This document shows, one piece after another, positions 22,417-32,678 of a DNA stretch of 64,000 nucleotides; position 1 is the first letter of the stretch; each line of letters opens with the position of its first letter. Made by a program: the position numbers and the translations under genes. Source of the DNA: Fragilaria crotonensis (taxonomy: Eukaryota; Bacillariophyta; Fragilariophyceae; Fragilariales; Fragilariaceae); the NCBI GenBank assembly GCA_022925895.1, contig JAKSYS010000104.1:56787-120786 (forward strand). Direction: 5' to 3'. A model generated the notes under the pieces. It did no database searches and was not told the origin of the DNA. It saw only the letters and a list, made by a program, of their open reading frames with translations.

Positions 22417-25400
22417 ATGCCCAACACGACGAACAAGTCGTCAAAGATCTGTAACGTTCTCGGCGGGCTAGATGTTACGAGATTCGTTTCTTCCAATACT
22501 CGACAGGTGTTCAAAGGGGCTATAGAAGATGTTGAATTGATTCGAGAATATGTCAGCCTAGCAGCAGGGAATCAAGGCATAGTGGGAGGCTTTTCAGACT
22601 TGAAAGCATTGAATAATTCGTTAGACTGGAAAGGCCGAGGGTTGTCTGAAGGAACCACCACAGTCGATGCCGGTTTGGGCTATGTGGACGATCGAAGTGA
22701 CCGCTTGATGGATCGATATGTTGGTCTACGTGAGCAACCTTTCGTTGGTGACAAGCAAAACGATCTGATGCTCATTGACACCTTGTCGAACCTTTTCCCC
22801 TGGCTTGTTGATCGCCGATCAGTTGAGAAGAAGTGGTTCAAACCACATCAGAATGGTCGTAGTGAGGGACCTACCAAGGAGCCTTTCGTGTTTGAAACGC
22901 TCTATGCAGCGGCGTGGATAGGTACCTACGGAAATGCTTGGGTGTACTATCCCCTTGTCAGTGTTTGGGAAAGGACATCCGGCTGGACTTGGGGATGCCT
23001 CGGCAATGATGCTGAGAGTCACGCGTGGCCCTTTGTGGACCCGAATTTGCCGGAGAACAATCCAACTCGACGGACCTTCCTTGCGGATCCATATCCTGAT
23101 GTGGCCAGGCAAGGACTATCTCTCATCACGGCGATGGCACCGATATACCTCACCGGAACCTATGGAAACTACACATACAACGACACTTATTTTGCATCTA
23201 CTGGTGTCGATATTGCAGTTGATTCCACATCGTCGTTGTTGGACACCCTGCTTGACACAATGACGAATTCAAGTTTCGCCGTGCTCGTGGACATGACTTT
23301 TAAAACCATTGTGATTTCGCAGACAGTTGTGGAACGAATCTATCCCTCTCGCACGGGTTTTGAGGATACGCGAGTTGCCTACGATCTGACAGATGGTTCG
23401 ATTGTTGAAGATAGACGAAACCAGACCTACATGGTGTCCGACACTATTCATCAAGGTCTAAGCGAGCTCGAGAATGCGGACTGGAAGCAACTTCTCCGCG
23501 AAATCAAGCTTGCAAGCCCCGGAGAGCGCGGCGTTTCTTCGATGAATTTGACCCTGACTGGAGAGGAGGAGCCACGTGAGTTTTACGTGATGTACGAGCG
23601 GTGGGCCGATGTGGCTGATTGGGTCATGTTGGCCTTTGCACCAATCTACGATGTGGAACATGCAATCGATGTTAGTGTCTACGATAGCATGTCCGGCCAG
23701 GATGATACGTCCGTCGATTTGCAGGGTGAATGGGGTCTCGATTTGTACGGCGAAGCGACCATGGTTAACAAGGGTCCTCTCGATGTCACGGTTATGATCA
23801 AGTCCACACCTGAATGGTTTGCGCTTGCACCGTCCGATTTGGAAGCGTTCAAGCTAGACTCTGGAAATTCCATTGCACTTCACTTCAACGTGGACACTTC
23901 CGTGCTAGAAATTGGAGTGTCATCCTTCCTTCTAACTTTACTATTGCCGATGATGGTTACCCAGACTGTTTCTACAATCACGACATCAGCCTCCCTGTGA
24001 CAGTCACGGTCCATGCAAAAGATTGCGCCGCTCTGACCGGCGACTCTATGAGTGTGGCCGATGCAAATGGTGGCTGCATTTGCGGGCCTTCCTCGGTCGC
24101 GGTTGGTGGATCTTGTGCTCGCTATTCTGTTTTGCTTCCATCGATTCTGGTCCCACTGATCGTTTTGGGCTTGTTTTTCGTTCACCTTTATGTGAGGCAC
24201 AAGCGCAAGCAGGCAGATTATGTATGGTTGATCAAGACATCGGACTTGACATTCGACGAACCTCCCGAAATTCTTGGCCGAGGCACGTTCGGTCTCGTCG
24301 TTCGGGCAGAATATCGTGGCACTCAGGTCGCCGTGAAACGAGTGATTCCCCCCGTTTCCAACGTAAAGGATGCAGGATCAACGGACAGCGTCGTTCTGGA
24401 AAAAGATTCCTCGGAAAACGAAGCGGAGGATCGTCTTACTTCCCTTACGACATCGACTGCGAACAAGCCAAAGCGAAGGAAGTCGAACGACTACTTTGAC
24501 TTCAACAGACCAGATGCTCAGGATAGTAGAACCGCGTCCGGTCTTGTGAACGCTCACCTCCTCAGCAGCACTGGGAGTGTCACTCACGCTCCGAACAGTG
24601 CTGTGTCGACAGGAGCCAATGCCTTCGATGCTTTGAAATTAGCTCCAACCTCCTCTGCTCGTGTATCAGCTAAACAGTACGCAAAGCTCAAGGCAGATTT
24701 CATTCATGAGATGCGATTACTTTCCAAGCTTAGACATCCATGTATTACGACTGTGATGGGTGCTGTCATCGAGTCTGGACAAGAGCCGCTTCGTCATGGA
24801 GCTAATGGATCATGGGTCGTTGTTCGATTTACTTCACAACGATACCATGATTGTGGAGGGCGATATCGTACTCCAATTTTAAGAGATGTAGCACAAGGTC
24901 TACGTTTCTTGCATGCTGCTACTCCTCAAGTGGTGCATGGCGATCTCAAGGCCCAAAACATCCTTGTTGACAGCAAATTTCGAGCGAAAGTGGCCGACTT
25001 TGGCCTGTCGCAAAGAAGGGCGTTGGAGCAGCGGGAACTCCTTTCTGGATGGCGCCTGAGCTCCTTAGTGGAAAGTCGATGAACTCCGCAGCGTCGGATG
25101 TTTACTCTTTCGGAATCATCCTTTATGAAGTGTATTCTCGCAAGATACCGTACGAAGGTGAGGATTTTACCGAGACAATCAAGCAGATCTGCGACCCAGC
25201 GATAAACAAACGACCACCCGTTCCCACGTCCATGCCAAAGGAGGTTGAGTCTTTGATGGCAGGATGCACGAGCGCAGATCCTGTGCAGCGCCCAACCTTT
25301 CATGACATTGACGACAAGCTCAGGACATTTACTGTCGGCAGCGTCGAGCCAGGCCAGGTGCGACTTTCGATGCAGACAAAAAAGACTTGGGATACCACGT

Positions 25401-26167
25401 TGACTGCTTCGGAGAACCTCCTGCTGGAAATCTTCCCCAAGCATGTGGCGGAGGCGCTGAGTAAAGGCCAGAAAGTTGAGCCTCAACATTTCGATTGCGT
25501 TACCATCTTTTTCTCTGACATTGTGGGGTTCACAACCATCTCTTCTGAGCTCTCTCCATTAATGGTCTCAGATATGCTCGATCGTCTCTACACCAAGTTC
25601 GACAAGCTTTCTAGAAAGCACGATGTGTTCAAGGTGGAGACTATCGGTGATGCATGGATGGGAGTGACAAACGTGGCGGCACCACAGCCGGATCACACCA
25701 AACGTATTGCTGCCTTCGCTATGGACGCCATCAAAGCTGCCGCCATCACGATGATCGACCAGGAAGACGGGAGCAAGGGATTTATCAAGATTCGGGTGGG
25801 GTTCCACTCAGGGCCTGTCATCGCGAATGTCGTCGGGTCGAGGAACCCAAAGTACACACTAATTGGCGATACTGTCAATACGTCGTCGAGGATGGAGAGT
25901 AATTCTCGTGCTGGTTGCATCTTGTGTTCGAAAGCATCGGCGAAATTATTGGAGGAACAAGCGCCAGAGTTTTTGCTTGTCCCTCGTGGTCATATCGAAG
26001 TGAAAGGGAAGGGTTTGATGGAAACATTTTGGGTTACACCAAGGCCTGAAGCAGATGGTGTTTTAGCAGAGGGTGCCTTGGAGGGTAGGCCTACACGAGA
26101 GAAGTCCTCGAAGCGATCCAGGCTGTCAGACTGTGTTAACATCAGCAACTTCCTGAATAGCTCTTAG
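22417..26167 (+). CDS. Receptor with Cache-like ectodomain, TKL-like kinase and guanylate cyclase, copy 1
   Basis: Predicted membrane receptor making cyclic nucleotide. Domains in order: N-terminal Cache-like sensor (about 22500-23400; LYAAAWIGTYGNAW, YLTGTYGNYTYNDTYFAS, VERIYPSRTGF), a beta-rich region, a membrane helix near 24125-24190 (YSVLLPSILVPLIVLGLFFV), a kinase domain (GRGTFGLVVRAEYRG, QVAVKRVI, VVHGDLKAQNILVD, ADFGLS, SAASDVYSFGIILYEVYSR), and a class III cyclase (VTIFFSDIVGFTTISSELS, FKVETIGDAWMGVTN, RVGFHSGPVIANVVG, IGDTVNTSSRMES). The metal-binding Asp residues are present; the base-specificity Glu (KVETIGD) favours GTP. Kinase Lys, HGD Asp and DFG are all present, unlike the pseudokinase of animal receptor cyclases. 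Frame changes near 23937, 24790, 24875 and 25013 are mostly at short homopolymers; the paralog at 59.6 kb reads through each. No N-terminal signal peptide is visible, so a 5' exon may be missing. Confidence 0.8.
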
Positions 26168-26721
26168 GGTAAAAATTGTATTTTAACCAAGTGTTCATTT
26201 TTCCTTTAACTTCAAGAATGCGATTCGGAACATCTTGTGGATTGTGGACCAAGCAAGTGACATCTTCGCTGCAATTCTCCTGGTTTTAGGGAGGAGGATA
26301 CCCTACACGAGAGAAGTCCTCGAAGCGATCCAGGCTGTCAGACTGTGTTAACATCAGCAACTTCCTGAATAGCTCTTAGGGTAAAATTGTATTTTAACCA
26401 AGTGTTCATTTTTCCTTTAACTTCAAGAATGCGATTCGGAACATCTTGTGGATTGTGGACCAAGCAAGTGACACCTTCGCTGCAATTCTCCTGGTTTCAG
26501 GGAGGAGGATACCCTACACGAGAGAAGTCCTCGAAGCGATCCAGGCTGTCAGACTGTGTTAACATCAGCAACTTCCTGAATAGCTCTTAGGGTAAAAATT
26601 GTATTTTAACCAAGTGTTCATTTTTCCTTTAACTTCAAGAATGCGATTCGGAACATCTTGTGGATTGTGGACCAAGCAAGTGACACCTTCGCTGCAATTC
26701 TCCTGGTTTCAGGGAGGAGGA
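26091..26721 (+). repeat. Three tandem 211-212-bp units overlapping the cyclase 3' end
   Basis: CTACACGAGAGAAG begins at 26091, 26303 and 26514. Each unit encodes the last residues of the cyclase (TREKSSKRSRLSDCVNIS...), its stop, and about 140 bases of 3' flank. Only a few single-base differences separate the units (for example one A in the run after the stop). Unit 1 is used by the gene, while units 2 and 3 lie downstream. Confidence 0.93.
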
Positions 26722-26841
26722 AGTGTACCTTTCGGCCAGGCTGTTAAAATCCATCCCGATTGCTCTCAAGATGTGTTTCACCTGCTACGGTAACAATGAG
26801 TGTTCAACAAAGGCATGCTGATGAAATGATGAGATATTCTA

Positions 26842-27672
26842 TTAGTAGTAATCATAATTGTCAACCACGCGCATGCGGGATGAAATCAAAGAGAGCGTCT
26901 CCACCATCTTTTGAGGCGTCGGTCGGACTTCGGCTTGAATGCATTTCAAGGCCAATTCGATGAGTTGAGACAAAATATTGAACGTCCAACTCTCGCGCAC
27001 ATAAGGGTCCAAATCATCTTCGATATAGTGTCCATTGGTTGTATATCTTTCTGTATAATCGCCAAAGCGACGATCATCACTGCAATCATTCTGCAGGGAT
27101 CCAGTGAGCAATTCTATCATGAGTATACCAAAGGCATGGACGTCATTAGCACCGGCGAAACGCATGACTTTCGGGTTCAAATTGTTGTCCATCCCGATGG
27201 TACTGGACGAAATAGCAAACTTTTGAAGGGCCAAGACTTCTGCCACGTTCAACATAATGGAAATACGACGCTGAGCATTTAGCTGAACACGGCCCTTGGC
27301 AGTCTTGAGAAAGTCGGCCAACGTTCCCTTGGAAAAGTCTTCCAAGACTAAACAGTCTTCCGAATACCCGTAGACACGTTGAAGATTTGGGTGACGCGTG
27401 TGACTATCGACCGACGGGGAGCTGGGCGCCACGACGAAATGACGGTCCAAGACTGAATCGTAGGCTCTCATGATACCTCCCTTAGTATTGGCATCAATGC
27501 ATCCTTTGATGTATTCGAGAGGAATCTCGACGGGTTCTTGGTTCTGGAGCATTGCTCGAAGCAATATGTCACGACCAGAATCTTGGGTTTGAGGGATGGC
27601 TGCCCCTTCCACATTGACACTACCAGTAGGTGTGCTGCTATCTGCATGAAGCAAAATCTTGGCCAAGGACAT
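26842..27672 (-). CDS. Kinase-like protein lacking catalytic motifs
   Basis: One open frame from ATG at 27672 (in-frame ATGs also lie upstream, to 27783). The fold resembles receptor-like/TKL kinases: HPNLQRVYGYSEDCLVLEDFSKGTLADFL (hinge and helix region), then RISIMLNVAEVLALQKF, NNLNPKVMRFAG, and NDVHAFGILMIELLTG (DVxSFGV-like). The ATP lysine motif, HRD and DFG are not found; the segment that should carry HRD and DFG is shortened to SSTIGMDNNLNPKVMRFAG. It is therefore probably a pseudokinase or a degenerate copy. The reading frame is intact despite this, which argues for some constraint or recent origin. It is convergent with the cyclase gene, with the triplicated repeat in between. Confidence 0.55.
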   Translation of the reverse strand: MSLAKILLHADSSTPTGSVNVEGAAIPQTQDSGRDILLRAMLQNQEPVEIPLEYIKGCIDANTKGGIMRAYDSVLDRHFVVAPSSPSVDSHTRHPNLQRVYGYSEDCLVLEDFSKGTLADFLKTAKGRVQLNAQRRISIMLNVAEVLALQKFAISSSTIGMDNNLNPKVMRFAGANDVHAFGILMIELLTGSLQNDCSDDRRFGDYTERYTTNGHYIEDDLDPYVRESWTFNILSQLIELALKCIQAEVRPTPQKMVETLSLISSRMRVVDNYDYY

Positions 27673-28421
27673 GGTGTGAGTTGAAGGTGAACGCTTTGTG
27701 TCGACCATCATATTGATCGAAAATACTCCGAGTACCCGTGAATTGTGAATGTGAATTGTGCTGTGCACGACACAGCAGCACAACGTTTTTTTTTTTTCGA
27801 TGATCTGAGGGTAGTAGTATGTTTTTTATGTTGATCACCTCGTAGACTTCTTCCAACGATGTCATACGAATTCGTAGTACTACTCACTGAAAACGTTTGA
27901 ATAAAAGTGAACGGAAGTAATGTACTTGGTGTACAATGTACACTGGTCCCAGTACGAATGATCCGAGTTGCGCCTAACGAATCAGAAGCCCACGTACGTC
28001 TTGGTATACTTCTCGACCATGTCCCGCTTGTACCTTCTGGGTTCGAAATCGTGGCCCGCAAGTGCACCGGCCTTCTGGTCGAATCGAATTGCCCCATGTC
28101 GCGAGGCAATTGAAGTCTACTAACTGGTACTCGAGCTCTTCTGCATACTCGAGCCCTTGCTCCAGTACTATGTTCAAGGTTTAAGGTACAAGTACCTGGT
28201 ACCAGTAATAACATTTGCATATGCAAAGCTTTCGTTTAACTTTCAAATTGCTTGCGACATATGACAAAAAACATTTATACCGGTATGCTTGTAATTACGG
28301 AGTGATAACGTCCTACGCCTATGTAGAAAGTAACTCATGAGCCACTATGGAAATCGGATGCCAGGGATTGCAATCATTTTCTTCCTTCGCCTTTTGTTCC
28401 TCTTCCAGAAGAAGTAAAATA
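27673..28421. other. Spacer before the retrotransposon
   Basis: Contains the 5' flank of the kinase-like gene (with a T-run at 27787-27798) and GTAC-rich spacer. No gene recognised. Confidence 0.4.
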
Positions 28422-28650
28422 CCTATCGTAGATAGGCCGCTGTACGGCGGCCTTCACGAATTCCTTGGGAGTAGGGACTGTGGGTTTTGTACAGTACCTG
28501 TGTCCGTACAGAACACACTCAATGCTTGCTGGCACCTAAGGCTATTGCTGCAAGTCAAGTACTAGGATGGCCGAAGAGAGAGTCTAGTAGGATTAGGCTA
28601 TCCACGGAACGTAGTGGCGTTCCTAGGACCCCCTGCCCCCAATGCATTCT
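28422..28650 (-). repeat. Split direct repeat B2 (outer 3' end)
   Basis: 229 bp starting CCTATCGTAGATAGG on plus and ending AATGCATTCT. It appears identical to B1 at 28887-29115. A 36-bp G-rich stretch (28651-28686) separates it from A2. Confidence 0.93.
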
Positions 28651-28686
28651 GGGGGGAGGGCCCTATCAAAGGTGTGGGGGGGTGGG

Positions 28687-28887
28687 CTAAACCACTACTT
28701 GATCAATCACTCAACAAGAACAGTGATTGTTTGGAATTCTCGCTTTACAATCTGCGTTACGATCTGACCACGTAATTCATACGCACATGTTGCAGCATTT
28801 TTAGTATGTGGTACAGGCGGTCATTTGATCGTGGCTACGTCAGATGTGGTATGGAGGTCCGTTCGTTCAGTGTGCCGTACGCGTTGC
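28687..28887 (-). repeat. Split direct repeat A2
   Basis: 201 bp starting CTAAACCACTACTTG on plus and ending GTACGCGTTGC. It appears identical to A1 at 34830-35030 and directly abuts B1, sharing one base. Confidence 0.93.
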
Positions 28888-29115
28888 CTATCGTAGATAG
28901 GCCGCTGTACGGCGGCCTTCACGAATTCCTTGGGAGTAGGGACTGTGGGTTTTGTACAGTACCTGTGTCCGTACAGAACACACTCAATGCTTGCTGGCAC
29001 CTAAGGCTATTGCTGCAAGTCAAGTACTAGGATGGCCGAAGAGAGAGTCTAGTAGGATTAGGCTATCCACGGAACGTAGTGGCGTTCCTAGGACCCCCTG
29101 CCCCCAATGCATTCT
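28887..29115 (-). repeat. Split direct repeat B1
   Basis: 229-bp copy of B2. It lies just downstream of the recombinase ORF in the element's sense direction. Confidence 0.93.
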
Positions 29116-29415
29116 CCCACCGGTACCATCGCTAGCCAACTTTGGCTTCTGCCGTTGTCTTTGGAATCTGCCGTTGGTACCTGGACCCCCACCACCCTTT
29201 GCAAGGAGGGTGTCCGCCACCGAAGGCGGGCACCCTCCAGCACCGGAGGCAGTGGGCAGTGTAGAGGCCGATACCGCAGGTAGAGTTCACTGGTCGGAGT
29301 GGGCAGTGCTAGCCACTCCACCATCCAGGCCATTCCTCTGGGAAAAACCCAACTGTGGGACAAAATTGCCAGGAGGATGGCCGGGTTGTCCTCTCGCGGC
29401 ACACGCGGTGTGTAA

Positions 29416-30465
29416 CTAACCGCCCACATTGTGAAAAGAGATGGGACGTCGCATTTTTCGTGCCGTGTCTTGACTGACGACTGCGATTTGGGAGTGAATA
29501 TATGTTAAAAATGTGTTTGATTTCCATCGCCCATACTTCATAATTGCTTCCGCTGGATGCCCGGACAGCCACAGAGCCATGGCGCCAGATGCTCGCAGTG
29601 AGTGGGCGCCAATTCGGGAGGGATCATAGCCACAGGCCTTTAGATTCACCAGTTGGGCTCCATGGCGGACGGCAGCAAGAATATCGGCGGCGCGAACATG
29701 GATGAGTTGCGGGTGCACGGTGCTGAGTGGCGTGGTCAAGGGCAGTCGGAGGTGTGTGACCACGTGGCCAACTCGGCGAGCCGCGGCTTTCACGGGGCAG
29801 AAAGGACCGGGAACTGCTTCGTGGTGCATGGTTTGCCCCCGCTGGCCATTCTTTTGGTTGTCGATGGTAAGGGTAACAGATGTGGCAGCCAAGAGGATGA
29901 CTGGATCAGAAGTGTGAGGGAGAATTGCTTGTCCGGCCCAGAGCTTGACATCGCAGACACGGAATTGGGTTGTGCGGGTGCGGACATGGGCAGCAGGCAA
30001 GGTGTATTCCCCCACACGTAGGAGAAAGAAAAACGCCAAGATAATGAGGTCAGAGACGGCTTGTGAGAATGCAGATGCCTCGATTGCACAGCCCGCGGCG
30101 GTGGCTGCTTCGATGGCATGGACAGGGAGTGCCAATTGGGGTTTTGGCGCAGGGTCAGCTTGCCTGTAGGACTTCAGGATGTGGGCAAAGGGCAGGTCGA
30201 GGTCGTTGCGACCGGAGGTTCGTCGAGGGTCGTTAAGTCCAGCCAGCACGCGGGCCTGTGCCACGTGACGGAGGGCTTTTTCGACGGTTTGGGCACCAAC
30301 CGGCCGACCAGACCCAAAGAATCCAATTCTAATCCGGGCGGCAAAGCCCAGGAACAGTTGTTGTTGAACTCCAAGGGGGCAGGAGGGCATCCAGGGGTCG
30401 ATGTGGCATTCATTGCAGTAACGCGCCCACCACCGCCAGCTGGCCTGGCGGGCAGCATCGTCCAC
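29416..30465 (-). CDS. Tyrosine recombinase (integrase) of the Ngaro-like element
   Basis: Catalyses integration of the circular DNA copy through a 3'-phosphotyrosine link. Visible catalytic residues: FLLRVGEYT (first Arg), GAHSLRASGAMALW (H-x-x-R), and GRWKSNTFLTYIHSQ with the W in the second-His position and the nucleophile Tyr. The 349-codon frame is uninterrupted, a normal length for DIRS-order recombinases. It overlaps the 3' end of the RT ORF by about 290 bp in another frame, a typical compact arrangement. The true start may be an internal codon. The N-terminal part (WARYCNECHIDPW) is the SAM-like DNA-binding helix region. Confidence 0.9.
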   Translation of the reverse strand: MDDAARQASWRWWARYCNECHIDPWMPSCPLGVQQQLFLGFAARIRIGFFGSGRPVGAQTVEKALRHVAQARVLAGLNDPRRTSGRNDLDLPFAHILKSYRQADPAPKPQLALPVHAIEAATAAGCAIEASAFSQAVSDLIILAFFFLLRVGEYTLPAAHVRTRTTQFRVCDVKLWAGQAILPHTSDPVILLAATSVTLTIDNQKNGQRGQTMHHEAVPGPFCPVKAAARRVGHVVTHLRLPLTTPLSTVHPQLIHVRAADILAAVRHGAQLVNLKACGYDPSRIGAHSLRASGAMALWLSGHPAEAIMKYGRWKSNTFLTYIHSQIAVVSQDTARKMRRPISFHNVGG

Positions 30466-32603
30466 CGTGGCAATTGCAATCGCTGCCCCCGCAAGGTCAA
30501 AATCACGTTGGACATCTGCTCGGGCATGGGGAGGGCACGTTGCCAGGATGTACGCTTGGGGGACAAAGGGAAACGAGTGGCAAAGTGTGTGAGAAAATGG
30601 GAGTCATCAGCAAGGTCAGGAATGGGTCGGGATGCAATGTCGGCAAGGGTATTTGATTTTCCAGCAATGTGGACCACAAGGAGTGGCCCGGCTTCTAAGG
30701 AGCGCTGGCGCATGGCAAGTCCGCGGAGTAACCGGTGGGCCGCCTCCGATTTCGCAGTCTTAGTTGCCATTGTGGTGGCCCAGGCAACGCTGGGGGAATT
30801 GTCACTGTGGATGACGGTGTTGACATGTTGTAGGGTTGGCACACAGGTTTCCAGGACGTTGAAGTGGAGGAGGACCGCAGCCATTTCCAAATCGGAGTTT
30901 GTCAAGCGCCCCTCCGGATTAGACGAGGACACGACGGCGCTTTGGATGTCAAGGGGCCACATGATGCGCCAGACTTGCGGCGTGAGGGAGCACGCCCCGC
31001 TGAACCAGACGCCACCAGCTCCAAAGGCTGAGGCATCACAATACCCAAGGTAGCCCGGCGGGCGGTGAACCAGTTCATTGACATGCGTTGGCCGCCGAGC
31101 TAAGTCCAGGACCATGGTGCGGAGGTCCAGCAGGGTTGCCCGAAGCTCACTGTTTGCCGGACCGAGGATCACGACGACGGGGTTACCGCGGAGCGCACGG
31201 TTGAGCGGAGTAAACAGGGAGCGTGCAGCTGGGAGGATTGTAGCAGCATTACGCAATCGTCCGACCACCGATTGGAAAGTCTTGAGGGGTACACGTTTCT
31301 TAGCAAGGAGGCGACGCGTGGTCATTGCAAGATCGGCAGCTTTACTGTTTGGCAGTCGAACAGTGCGGGTGGCGCCATCAATCACAAACCCAAGAATTGT
31401 CTTCTCCGGTGCCCATCGCGCATCATTAGCTTCAAGTTTCTTCTGTGAAATTGGATCCTTGCCGCCTTCATGTCCCGACGTTGCAGGTGGTGGAAAGATG
31501 GCATGAATTGTGTGGAGGGCAGCCCGTCCCATGCGTTGGAGCAATGTACCATCAGCACTCTGGACGGCTGCCAAGATATAGTCGTCCACATACACTGCCA
31601 TCATTTTCCACTCCGGGGCCTGCACTGTCTGACGTTTGGCTGGAAAGGCGGGGGTCATATATTCGTCTGCACAATGTGGCGGGAGTGCGATGCCTGACTC
31701 CAGTAGCGATTGCATAACATCCCGTCCAGTTTCCGTTGCAGCACAGAAATATCCGGGGCTCTCAGTCCATCCCATTTGCAGTGCATGTGGGATGACAAGA
31801 CGTACAGGCGCATTCGGGGCACCTGGCAACACATAAGCAAAATTCCACTTGTCCTCTTCCTCCACCAGCATGCGCCAAAATCCATCAGACAGGTCAATCT
31901 TAGCTAAGTGAACAATCTCGTGCGGTGGAACCGATGCAAGAAAGTCAAATAGCCGGAGCAACACACGTCCAAGTTCCTTTACTGGCGGAGCTGGGGACAT
32001 AGAAGTTGTTGTAGCATTCACTGCTGGTTGGATGAGAAGCCCATCCGTCTGGCGTATACGTTTGCGTGGTCTGGTTGTCGGGAACTTGTGTACAGGAAAG
32101 GAAAGGTCCAATAGCAGGCGTCCACGTCGATTCACTTGTGGTATGACAGCAAGCGGCGAAACTTTCAGGTTCTTGGGTGCCAGTTGCTTCACTGTCTCCC
32201 AGTCCATGACTTCAGTAAAACCTGCCTTTACCTGGTAGTCAACTTCCTCCATAATCAGTGTTCGGGCCTCAGTGGTAAGTGCGCTGCGGTGTGGGCCCCG
32301 GGCCACTGCAAGGTCAATTGCTTCCATTGGCCATGGTGCACCACAATCCACTGGCACTCCTGTTGCCCATTCCACCAAAGTTGTCATAAAGGGATGCATA
32401 TCACGTATCCACTGGGCAGGTTGCATCAGGCTCCTGCGTGGCTGGGGCTCACCTTGTGCTGACGCAGTTGGAGCTGGCTGGCAAGGGCTGCCTATTGCAA
32501 ATTTAGTCATATTGTCAGGGTTGTCGGGTTTTTTTACAGAGGTCATACCATGCATCATTGTCGGAGGCGGAAACAATTCAGAACGTAGCGACAAACTAGG
32601 CAC
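30174..32603 (-). CDS. Reverse transcriptase-RNase H of the Ngaro-like element
   Basis: 809-codon open frame. The reverse transcriptase core is seen in HLAKIDLSDGFWRMLVEEED (motif A Asp), QMGWTESPGYFC (motif B) and MMAVYVDDYILAA (YVDD catalytic pair). RNase H follows: GYCDASAFGAGGVWF, NSDLEMAAVLLHF and TVIHSDNSPSVAWA carry the D-E-D residues. It makes the cDNA and removes the RNA template in the particle. No methyltransferase-like domain follows. The C-terminal end overlaps the recombinase ORF. Clean frame over 2.4 kb, unlike the Copia and hAT genes nearby. Confidence 0.92.
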   Translation of the reverse strand: MPSLSLRSELFPPPTMMHGMTSVKKPDNPDNMTKFAIGSPCQPAPTASAQGEPQPRRSLMQPAQWIRDMHPFMTTLVEWATGVPVDCGAPWPMEAIDLAVARGPHRSALTTEARTLIMEEVDYQVKAGFTEVMDWETVKQLAPKNLKVSPLAVIPQVNRRGRLLLDLSFPVHKFPTTRPRKRIRQTDGLLIQPAVNATTTSMSPAPPVKELGRVLLRLFDFLASVPPHEIVHLAKIDLSDGFWRMLVEEEDKWNFAYVLPGAPNAPVRLVIPHALQMGWTESPGYFCAATETGRDVMQSLLESGIALPPHCADEYMTPAFPAKRQTVQAPEWKMMAVYVDDYILAAVQSADGTLLQRMGRAALHTIHAIFPPPATSGHEGGKDPISQKKLEANDARWAPEKTILGFVIDGATRTVRLPNSKAADLAMTTRRLLAKKRVPLKTFQSVVGRLRNAATILPAARSLFTPLNRALRGNPVVVILGPANSELRATLLDLRTMVLDLARRPTHVNELVHRPPGYLGYCDASAFGAGGVWFSGACSLTPQVWRIMWPLDIQSAVVSSSNPEGRLTNSDLEMAAVLLHFNVLETCVPTLQHVNTVIHSDNSPSVAWATTMATKTAKSEAAHRLLRGLAMRQRSLEAGPLLVVHIAGKSNTLADIASRPIPDLADDSHFLTHFATRFPLSPKRTSWQRALPMPEQMSNVILTLRGQRLQLPRWTMLPARPAGGGGRVTAMNATSTPGCPPAPLEFNNNCSWALPPGLELDSLGLVGRLVPKPSKKPSVTWHRPACWLDLTTLDEPPVATTSTCPLPTS

Positions 32604-32678
32604 AGTATGTGGACGCTGGGTCTTGCCCGTACCTAGTTTTTCATTAACGTATAGATTTGAATTCCCCTCCGGCCCCTG

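Noticed and set aside
26387-26793. Small frames in the tandem repeats, with MYFNQVFIFPLTSRM
   Set aside because: They derive from repeated 3' flank of the cyclase gene.
28347-29419. Two near-identical small frames (28487-28690 and 28952-29419)
   Set aside because: They are translations of repeats B2 and B1 of the retrotransposon, not genes.
29653-31053. Long plus-strand frames opposite the retrotransposon ORFs
   Set aside because: They are antisense shadows of the recombinase and RT genes, whose catalytic motifs define the coding strand.
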